From Spirochaetaceae bacterium (lineage in GTDB: Bacteria; Spirochaetota; Spirochaetia; Treponematales; Breznakiellaceae): 10,459 bases of DNA. Made by a program: the position numbers and the translations under genes. Below, one piece after another: positions 4,776-10,459 of this stretch (position 1 is its first letter; the number at the start of each line of letters is the position of its first letter). The stretch covers positions 1-10,459 of the forward strand of contig JAIRSS010000204.1 in the NCBI GenBank assembly GCA_031255315.1. The letters run 5' to 3'. The notes under the pieces were generated by a model that was given only the letters and a program-made list of their open reading frames with translations, was not told where the DNA came from and did no database searches.

Positions 4776-7700
4776 GTGTATCAAAGCGTTGACCCTAAGA
4801 CGAGCTTTCCCAAGCTGGAGGAAGAAGTTCTTGAGTTTTGGAAAAAGAACAGCATATTTGAAAAATCCATAACCCGGCGGAGCGGTTCGGGCGACAAGTT
4901 CCCCGAAAACGACTTTGTTTTTTATGACGGCCCCCCCTTTGCGACAGGGCTGCCGCATTTTGGGCATTTTGTCCCCAACACCATCAAGGACATTATCCCC
5001 CGGTACCAGACCATGAAAGGAAAGCGGGTTGAACGCCGGTTCGGATGGGACTGCCACGGCCTTCCGGTGGAGACGCTGATCGAGAAGGAACTGGGCCTTA
5101 ACTCCAAAACCGACATTGAGCGGTACGGGGTGGCGGCCTTCAACGAAGCCTGCCGCGCTTCCGTGCTCCGGTACGTGAAAGAATGGCGGGAGACGATTAC
5201 CCGTCTGGGCCGGTGGGTCGATTTTGACAACGACTACAAGACCATGGACGCCGGCTATATGGAATCCATCTGGTGGGTGATCAAGTCGCTCTGGGAAAAA
5301 GGCCGCATCTACGAGGGGTACTACATCCTGCCCTATTGCCCCCGGTGCGCCACCGTGCTTTCCAACCATGAGCTTAACCTGGGGGGCTTCAAGGATGTGC
5401 ATGACCCGGCGGTTACCGTCCGGTTTAAAGTTGCCGAACCCGGGGGCCACGGGGCTGGAATCAGTCCGGCGGGAAGCCCGCCGCCCCCGGCGCTGCCCGC
5501 CAACACCTACCTTCTGGCCTGGACCACTACCCCCTGGACGCTGCCTTCGAACCTTGCCCTTACCCTGGGGCCGGACATAGAGTACGCCCTGGTCCGGGAC
5601 GGGGAGGAACACTACATCCTGGCGGAGGCCCGGCTTTCCGCCTACTATCGGAACGAAGGGGAGTATCAGCGCATCAGGACCTATACAGGGGCGCAGCTCC
5701 TGGGTCTGAAATACGAGCCGCTGTTCCCCTATTTCAAGGGCGCGGCGAAGCAGAACGCCTTTAGGACCTATCCGGGCGATTTTGTTTCCACCGAAGACGG
5801 GACCGGCATCGTCCATACCGCGCCGGGTTTCGGCGAGGACGATCAGCGGGCGTTGCGGGGGACGGGGGTCCCCACGGTCTGCCCCATTGATGCGGAATGC
5901 CGCTTTACGTCCGAAGTACCTGACTTCCAGGGGCGTTTCGTGAAAGACACGGACGGGGCGATTATCGAGCGGCTCAAGGCGGAGGGGAAACTCGTCAAGC
6001 GGGATCAGATCCTCCACGCATACCCCCACTGCTGGAGATGCGGAAGCCCGCTCATCTACCGGGGGGTAAGTTCCTGGTTTGTGGATGTTCAAACGATCAA
6101 ACAGGATATGCTGGATGCCAACGAGCAGATTTACTGGGTCCCCAGCCACATCAAGAACGGACGGTTCGGGAAGTGGCTGGAAGGCGCGCGGGACTGGGCC
6201 ATCAGCCGCAACCGGTACTGGGGGAACCCCCTGCCCATCTGGAGGTGCCCGGACTGCGGGAAGGTTGTCTGCGTCGGGAGCCGGGCGGAACTCAAAGAGC
6301 TTTCCGGTGAAGAACCGGAGGACCTGCACAAGCATTTTGTGGACGGAATCACCATCCCTTGTAAAGACTGCGGAGGGGTCATGGCCCGCATACCGGAGGT
6401 GCTGGACTGCTGGTTTGAATCCGGGGCCATGCCCTACGGGCAGCTTCACTACCCCTTTGAAAACCAGGAATACTTTGAGCGCCATTTTCCGGCGAATTTC
6501 ATCAATGAGGGGCTGGATCAGACCCGGGGCTGGTTTTACACCCTGACCATTCTGGCGGCGGCGCTTTTCAAGAAGCCCGCCTTCACGAACTGCGTGGTAA
6601 GCGGCATCGTGCTTGCCTCGGACAGCAAAAAGATGAGCAAGAGCCTTCGGAACTATACGGACCCTATGGAACTTATCAATACCTATGGCGCCGATACCCT
6701 CAGGCTTTTCCTGGTTCATTCCGCCCTGGTAAAAGCCGATGATCTCCGGTACAGCGACGAAGGGGTACGGGAAGTACTCAAGAGCATCATCCTCCCGTTG
6801 TGGAACGCCTACAGTTTTTTTGTAACCTACGCCAACATTGACGCGGTAAGCCCCGCCGGAGCGCCGGATAATCCTTCAAACCCCCTGGACAAGTGGATAC
6901 TCTCGGCGGCGGAAACCCTGGTGGAACGGGTGGGGAACGCCCTGGACGCCTACGATCTTTCCCGTGCGGTGGACCCCGTCGTTGAGTTCATCGATCTCCT
7001 CAATAACTGGTATATTCGCCGTTCCCGGCGGCGGTTCTGGCGCGCCGCGGGAAGCGAAAGCTGCGCCGAAGGCGGTCTTGGAAACGACATGGACAAGATC
7101 GAAGCCTACGGGACCCTCTATGACGTCCTCAAGACCCTCATCACCGTCGCCGCGCCGTTTATGCCCTTTGTTACCGACGCGATTTGGCGGAACCTGAAAC
7201 TGCCCGCCGACCCCGAATCGGTGCATCTGGCGGATTTCCCCCCGCCCCGGAAGGCCCGGCGGGACCCGGCCCTGGAGTTCAAGATGACCGCGGTACAACA
7301 CGCGGTTTCCATGGGCCGGTCCCTCAGGTCCCAGTACAACATCAAAGTCCGCCAGCCCCTGCACGCGGTGGAGCTGGTAACCCGGAACCCTGAGGAAAAG
7401 ACGGTACTCCTGGAGATGACGGAGATCATCCGGGAGGAACTCAATGTTAAGAACGTGGTGTTTCGGGACAACGAGGAAGACCTGGTGGAATACCAGGCCA
7501 AGGCGAATTTCCGGGTCCTGGGCAAGGAATTGGGAAAGGACATGAAGGCCGCCGCCGCCCGTATCGAAACTCTCAGCCAGACCGAAATTCAGGGCGTCCT
7601 GGAAGGGGCGACCCTCTCGCTTGACGTAGGCGGGAAGGCGGTGGAGATTACCCGGGAGAAGATCGACGTCAGGCGCACGGAAAAAGCGGGCCTGCGGATA

Positions 7701-8006
7701 TTGAACGAAGGGACGCTGACGGTGGGCCTGGATACGGAAGTTACCGGTGAGCTTGCGCGGGAAGGGGATGTCCGGGACCTGGTCCGGGGGGTGCAGAACC
7801 TGCGAAAGGAAATGGGCCTTGCGGTTACCGACCGTATACGCCTGCGCCTTTTCGGTTCGGACCGGCTCAAGGCTGCGTGGGAGGATTTTGCCGAATATGT
7901 GGCGGCGGAAACTCTGGCGGAGGAGACGCGCTGGGAACAGGCCGCGGACGGGCGGGCTGTGGAAGCCGGGGATGAGGCATGGCTTGTAACAATCGAAAAA
8001 TGGTGA
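4776..8006 (+). CDS. ileS: Isoleucyl-tRNA synthetase, type 2 (eukaryote-like)
   Basis: Charges tRNA-Ile with isoleucine in the cytoplasm and hydrolyses mischarged Val-tRNA in its CP1 editing domain. The 1076-residue protein shows the class I ATP sites HFGH (61-64, in PPFATGLPHFGH) and KMSKS (619-623). It also has the editing-domain LAWTTTPWTLPSN block near 250, GLDQTRGWFYT before KMSKS, several CxxC pairs in the connecting region, and the anticodon-binding NNWYIRRSRRRFW. The N-terminal wording (ATGLPHFGH, RRFGWDCHGLPVE) is type 2, the class shared with eukaryotes and commonly resistant to mupirocin, and not E. coli-like type 1. I start it at the GTG at 4776 because ACAGGAG lies 8 nt upstream and VYQSVDPKTSFPKLEEE matches family N-termini; the 68 extra codons upstream look like non-coding leader. 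Residues about 222-242 are a Gly/Pro-rich insert before the editing core. Confidence 0.96.
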   Translation: MYQSVDPKTSFPKLEEEVLEFWKKNSIFEKSITRRSGSGDKFPENDFVFYDGPPFATGLPHFGHFVPNTIKDIIPRYQTMKGKRVERRFGWDCHGLPVETLIEKELGLNSKTDIERYGVAAFNEACRASVLRYVKEWRETITRLGRWVDFDNDYKTMDAGYMESIWWVIKSLWEKGRIYEGYYILPYCPRCATVLSNHELNLGGFKDVHDPAVTVRFKVAEPGGHGAGISPAGSPPPPALPANTYLLAWTTTPWTLPSNLALTLGPDIEYALVRDGEEHYILAEARLSAYYRNEGEYQRIRTYTGAQLLGLKYEPLFPYFKGAAKQNAFRTYPGDFVSTEDGTGIVHTAPGFGEDDQRALRGTGVPTVCPIDAECRFTSEVPDFQGRFVKDTDGAIIERLKAEGKLVKRDQILHAYPHCWRCGSPLIYRGVSSWFVDVQTIKQDMLDANEQIYWVPSHIKNGRFGKWLEGARDWAISRNRYWGNPLPIWRCPDCGKVVCVGSRAELKELSGEEPEDLHKHFVDGITIPCKDCGGVMARIPEVLDCWFESGAMPYGQLHYPFENQEYFERHFPANFINEGLDQTRGWFYTLTILAAALFKKPAFTNCVVSGIVLASDSKKMSKSLRNYTDPMELINTYGADTLRLFLVHSALVKADDLRYSDEGVREVLKSIILPLWNAYSFFVTYANIDAVSPAGAPDNPSNPLDKWILSAAETLVERVGNALDAYDLSRAVDPVVEFIDLLNNWYIRRSRRRFWRAAGSESCAEGGLGNDMDKIEAYGTLYDVLKTLITVAAPFMPFVTDAIWRNLKLPADPESVHLADFPPPRKARRDPALEFKMTAVQHAVSMGRSLRSQYNIKVRQPLHAVELVTRNPEEKTVLLEMTEIIREELNVKNVVFRDNEEDLVEYQAKANFRVLGKELGKDMKAAAARIETLSQTEIQGVLEGATLSLDVGGKAVEITREKIDVRRTEKAGLRILNEGTLTVGLDTEVTGELAREGDVRDLVRGVQNLRKEMGLAVTDRIRLRLFGSDRLKAAWEDFAEYVAAETLAEETRWEQAADGRAVEAGDEAWLVTIEKW

Positions 8007-8944
8007 AACCGTTTTTTCCGGTTCACCTCTGTGTTCTCGCGGCGTCCATCGCCATACTATTCGCCTCCTGCGCGTCCTCCCCCAAGAGCGTTGCGGACGC
8101 CGAAGCCGCGGGGGGCGGGCTTGCCTTCCTTGACCCCGGCGGACTGGTGTACCTCACCCTGGACGTACCGGGTTCGCGGCCTGTTCTGGACCGTATTTCC
8201 CTGGGGGGGATGCGGGGGAGCCAGGCGGGCCAGGCCCTGGACATGACGGATACGGCGGCGGCGGCGGTGTACCCCCCCGGAGACGGCAGGGGGTTTCTGC
8301 TGGCCGCGCAGGGCCGGTATCCGAATTCCCGCCTGCGGTTTCTCCTGGGGGTAAGTTCAGCCTGGAAAAAGACGCGCTCCACAACCGGGGGGCGGTACTG
8401 GCGTTCCGAAACGGATAACCTTTCGATCTACATCGATCCCCGGTATGCCCTGCTCTCCGGGGGAGACCCGTTTCCCCGTTCCGGCGGCGTTATGGCGCCT
8501 CCCCGTTTTGCGGAGCTTCGGGAAGGGGCGGTACTGGCCGGCTGGGTTCCGGACGCGGCGGCCATGATCGACCGGCTTTTGTTCGGGATGCAGATTCCCC
8601 TTTCCATCCCGGCGGGCTTGGCTGTTTTTGGGGTATATCCCGCGGCGGCGGATCCGCCGGACGGGGAGGGGAGGGCCGCGAATCCGGCGCACCGGTTTTT
8701 TGCGCGGATCCGGCTGGAACTGCCGTCTCCCAGCCACGCCGGCGCCATTGCCGCTATGATCGCCCTGATCCGCTCAGTCATCGTCAACCCGGCGTTTGCG
8801 GAGGCGGGGGAATTTTCCCTGGCGCCGCTCCTGTTCGCCAATCCCCTCGTCCAGGATGGTTCTTCGCTTATTCTGAGAACCGCTGATATGGACGCCGAAG
8901 AAATTGCTTTACTTTTTACGATGTTCTCGATATATTCTAACTAA
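7979..8944 (+). CDS. Predicted outer-envelope lipoprotein, function unknown
   Basis: A 321-residue protein (from 7979) with a lipoprotein signal peptide: basic start (RKMVKPFF), hydrophobic core LCVLAASIAILF, and a lipobox-like FASC with the acylated Cys at residue 31, followed by ASSPKS. The relaxed box before Cys is usual in spirochaetes. The mature part is rich in Gly/Ala/Pro with short hydrophobic stretches and no motif I recognise; no second clear transmembrane helix. The gene overlaps the end of ileS by 28 nt, so the two are co-transcribed. The start is uncertain: ATG at 7979 has GGGG at 7 nt, while ATG at 8000 (overlapping the ileS stop) gives a shorter, more typical signal peptide. 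The link to ileS is probably positional only. Confidence 0.8.
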   Translation: MACNNRKMVKPFFPVHLCVLAASIAILFASCASSPKSVADAEAAGGGLAFLDPGGLVYLTLDVPGSRPVLDRISLGGMRGSQAGQALDMTDTAAAAVYPPGDGRGFLLAAQGRYPNSRLRFLLGVSSAWKKTRSTTGGRYWRSETDNLSIYIDPRYALLSGGDPFPRSGGVMAPPRFAELREGAVLAGWVPDAAAMIDRLLFGMQIPLSIPAGLAVFGVYPAAADPPDGEGRAANPAHRFFARIRLELPSPSHAGAIAAMIALIRSVIVNPAFAEAGEFSLAPLLFANPLVQDGSSLILRTADMDAEEIALLFTMFSIYSN

Positions 8945-9006
8945 ATCCTTCAGGTCCGGTGTTGTACGGGCGATTTTAGCGCGTTTCCCTGGCCGCGGCC
9001 TTTGGT

Positions 9007-9036
9007 TTGCGTCCGGCCCGGGGAAAGTCGTATACT
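9007..9036 (+). promoter_or_regulatory. Candidate promoter for the zinc-ribbon genes
   Basis: TATACT (9031-9036) is a good -10, with TTGCGT (9007-9012) 18 bp upstream as a weaker -35. Transcription would start near 9043, about 50 nt before the FmdB-type gene. The 149-nt gap after the lipoprotein gene also holds the perfect palindrome GGCCGCGGCC (8991-9000), too tight for a real hairpin terminator. Confidence 0.45.
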
Positions 9037-9093
9037 GCTTACGTAAAACAGAAAACAGCGTTTGAAAAATCAGGTGGTACAAAGGAACGATGT

Positions 9094-9408
9094 ATGCCAA
9101 CGTATGAATACGAATGTAAAAGCTGCGGTCATACTTTTGACGCTTTTCAAAGCATGAATGACGAACCGCTTAAAACCTGTCCCCAGTGCGGAAAGGATGT
9201 CCGCCGGCGGATAAACGGCGGAAGCGGAATCATCTTTAAAGGGTCAGGTTTTTATGTAACCGACAAGAAGGGCGGCGGGAACGGCGGGGCTTCCCCGGCT
9301 TCATCCGCCGCGAAAGCCCCGGACGCCGCTTCCGGCGGGGCCGCCAAACCGGAGAGCGCCGGGGGAACCAAAACAGAAAGCGGCGGAGAAAAAAAAGCCG
9401 CCGGTTAG
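9094..9408 (+). CDS. FmdB-family zinc-ribbon protein with low-complexity tail
   Basis: A 104-residue protein starting MPTYEYECKSCGHTFDAFQ, with CKSC (9-12 region) and CPQC pairs forming one zinc ribbon, then GGSGIIFKGSGFYVTD. This is the standard FmdB/CxxC_CxxC_SSSS layout (PF09723-like). The family is named after a putative regulator of formamidase/amidase genes; its biochemical role is not established. After about residue 55 the chain turns into a Gly/Ala/Ser/Lys-rich unstructured tail, common in this family. I start it at 9094 because AAAGGA is 7 nt upstream and the Met-Pro-Thr-Tyr-Glu start is invariant in the family; the open frame back to 9007 covers the promoter. It ends in TAG, after which the same frame continues into the next zinc-ribbon ORF. 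Confidence 0.92.
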   Translation: MPTYEYECKSCGHTFDAFQSMNDEPLKTCPQCGKDVRRRINGGSGIIFKGSGFYVTDKKGGGNGGASPASSAAKAPDAASGGAAKPESAGGTKTESGGEKKAAG

Positions 9409-9462
9409 GATAAAGAAACGCAAAACCAGACGCAGGGCGCTCGAAGCGGCGGCGCCGCCTTC

Positions 9463-9819
9463 TTGCCTAAGGAATCCCCCCATTTTTTTTGCGAAGGCTG
9501 CGGCGCTGAAGTCCCCCTCCAGGCGGCAAACTGCCCCCAGTGCGGACGGTTTTTTCAAGCGGTCCGTTGTCCCGCCTGCGGGTTTACCGGGGAGGAAGCG
9601 CTTTTTACCGGGGGGCCCGCTCCCGGCTGCCCGGTCTGCGGGTACAGCCTTTCCGCCGGATCCGGGGGAACCCGCCGCCCGCCCAAAACCGGGAGGAAAC
9701 CGGATGCGGGGAAGAGGAAAGACGCCGCCGCCGGAGCGCCGCCCCTGTGGGTATACCTTCTGGCTTCCGTGGGTTTCATCGGGGTCTGCACGGTTCTGTT
9801 CACCCTGCTGAAGAACTGA
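9463..9819 (+). CDS. Double zinc-ribbon protein with C-terminal membrane anchor
   Basis: The frame encodes 118 residues from a TTG at 9463. It has two consecutive zinc ribbons, CEGCG ... CPQCG and CPACG ... CPVCG, then a basic Gly/Lys/Arg-rich linker, and one transmembrane helix at the C-terminus (LWVYLLASVGFIGVCTVLF) followed by LLKN. The ribbons would lie in the cytoplasm if the basic linker stays inside. No ATG exists and there is no convincing Shine-Dalgarno before the TTG, so the start is weak. The frame is the same as that of the preceding FmdB-type gene, with only its TAG (9406-9408) and 18 codons between. It may be a separate gene, a read-through extension, or the second half of a gene split by a nonsense change. 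Specific function unknown. Confidence 0.7.
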   Translation: MPKESPHFFCEGCGAEVPLQAANCPQCGRFFQAVRCPACGFTGEEALFTGGPAPGCPVCGYSLSAGSGGTRRPPKTGRKPDAGKRKDAAAGAPPLWVYLLASVGFIGVCTVLFTLLKN

Positions 9820-9921
9820 GCCTGGATTGCGGAGTATCAGCGGTGATCCAAACCGCCTGTTCCAGAAGCAGTCCCCCCTTGCTTTAAAAAATACGGCATA
9901 TTCTTAAATAACGTGAGTTCG

Positions 9922-9999
9922 ATGGGAAGAAAAAAACCCGCGAATTATACGGATGAACCATCCAGTCCTGTTGAGGCTGTCGGAAAAGCATCCGGGTAA
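9922..9999 (+). other. Short ORF next to an IS end, possible gene-start remnant
   Basis: An ATG at 9922 opens a 25-codon frame reading MGRKKPANYTDEPSSPVEAV and ending at TAA (9997-9999), five bases before the IS terminus. The basic-then-acidic composition resembles a real N-terminus. The Shine-Dalgarno is poor (GTGAG). It may be the 5' stump of a gene disrupted by the IS, or chance. The rest of 9820-10004 shows only weak hairpins and IS-end-like fragments. Confidence 0.3.
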
Positions 10000-10004
10000 A
10001 CGGT

Positions 10005-10459
10005 GAGCCTGTTCCAAAACCCCTAAATGAATAACTGGAGGTACTTCAGAGAAGCCAGACAAATTATCGCAGACATTAATACAAACGATACTTTCTTGTA
10101 ACCCTTCACATATATTGCGCGGGGAATAAGGCAGTCTTTCAAATGGGAGTTTGCCCGTTCTACCGTCGTCCGTATGTTGTACCGTTCCTGTTTTGTCCGG
10201 TCAAGCGGCGGACGGTCATTGTCTTTCCGTTTATTCGGATCAATTATCGGTATCCTTCCACGGTTCCTGATGTATTCGTCAATGGTTTTGGAATGATACG
10301 CGCTGTCCATAAGGCTGTAACAGAAAGGCGCTTTCGTTTCCGTTAATTGTTCCATCGGTATCGCCGGTTGGCTGTCATGCACATTGGCCCCCGTTACGAT
10401 GGCCGTCAGGGGAAACCCCGTGTCACCGACATCAAGGTGAAGTTTGTACCCTTTCCAAA
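10005..10459 (-). mobile_element. IS4/IS5-superfamily insertion sequence, one end, runs off window
   Basis: The element end is GAGCCTGTTCCAAAAC at 10005-10020, which begins 18 bp before the transposase stop and has the GAG-CCTGTT style of IS5-type terminal repeats. The other end and the target duplication lie outside the window. The same 16-nt end sequence recurs in inverted orientation at 1938-1953. Confidence 0.75.
10023..10459 (-). CDS. DDE transposase, C-terminal part (IS4/IS5 superfamily)
   Basis: The minus frame is open from the window edge and encodes about 145 residues: WKGYKLHLDVGDTGFPLTAI, then the second catalytic Asp region (YSLMDSAYHSKTIDEYI), then a basic segment (IIDPNKRK), then YNIRTTVERANSHLK. 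This last block is an exact Y-x2-R-x3-E-x6-K signature, which holds the catalytic Glu of IS4-like DDE transposases. The protein ends normally at a TAG (10023-10025) just inside the terminal repeat. No frameshift or stop is seen in the visible part, so the enzyme may be intact; the first Asp and N-terminus are outside the window. The GTG at 10380-10382 is not a real start. Confidence 0.88.
   Translation of the reverse strand, partial: WKGYKLHLDVGDTGFPLTAIVTGANVHDSQPAIPMEQLTETKAPFCYSLMDSAYHSKTIDEYIRNRGRIPIIDPNKRKDNDRPPLDRTKQERYNIRTTVERANSHLKDCLIPRAIYVKGYKKVSFVLMSAIICLASLKYLQLFI

Noticed and set aside
4644..6719. 691-codon minus-strand open frame opposite ileS
   Set aside because: It is an antisense shadow of the GC-rich ileS codons, with no recognisable motif and Pro/Gly/Arg-rich composition.
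9840..9885. Rho-independent terminator after the double zinc-ribbon gene
   Set aside because: The two candidate hairpins (GCGGT/ACCGC and AAGCA/TGCTT) have only 5-bp stems and no T-tract on the plus strand.
1..10459. tRNA, rRNA, CRISPR array, riboswitch or replication origin
   Set aside because: No repeat-spacer pattern, cloverleaf, rRNA-like segment, known riboswitch core or DnaA-box cluster was seen on reading both strands.

Overview
The window looks like a chromosomal segment of a fairly GC-rich spirochaete, most likely a treponeme. The genus call is inference. It rests on a V-type (not F-type) ATPase subunit, a type 2 eukaryote-like isoleucyl-tRNA synthetase, a spirochaete-style lipoprotein signal sequence, and a flank of AT-richer, transposon-damaged DNA. 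No complete new defence or mobile system is visible. The core is housekeeping, and the interest lies in the small mobile-element traces and regulatory architecture around it.

Left edge (1-1120): the 5' end of an IS1595-like transposase (minus strand, running off the window, no usable start codon and one zinc ligand replaced) abuts a plus-strand hypothetical gene that appears to have lost its N-terminus at the junction. A weak hairpin and about 170 non-coding bases follow.

Minus-strand operon (4307 down to 1121): V-ATPase subunit D, a universal stress protein, a small flavodoxin-like protein, a J-domain protein with a TPR-like tail, and type I methionine aminopeptidase. Gaps are 21, 2 and 8 nt, then 72 nt before map. 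That last gap is explained by a MITE-like insertion of about 55-58 bp placed directly after the J-protein stop codon. Its ends match the terminus of the IS at the right edge of the window.

Divergent intergenic region (4308-4775): it holds a candidate leader hairpin and AT-rich palindromic promoter element for the V-ATPase D operon, a decayed coding relic on the minus strand resembling a BspA-type leucine-rich-repeat protein, and a candidate promoter plus Shine-Dalgarno for ileS.

Plus-strand genes (4776-9819): ileS (type 2, GTG start), overlapped by a predicted lipoprotein gene. After a new promoter come an FmdB-type zinc-ribbon protein and then, in the same frame after a single TAG, a two-zinc-ribbon membrane-anchored protein with only a TTG start available.

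Right edge (9820-10459): about 185 bases with a short, possibly truncated ORF, then the terminus and transposase C-terminus of an IS4/IS5-superfamily element that runs off the window.
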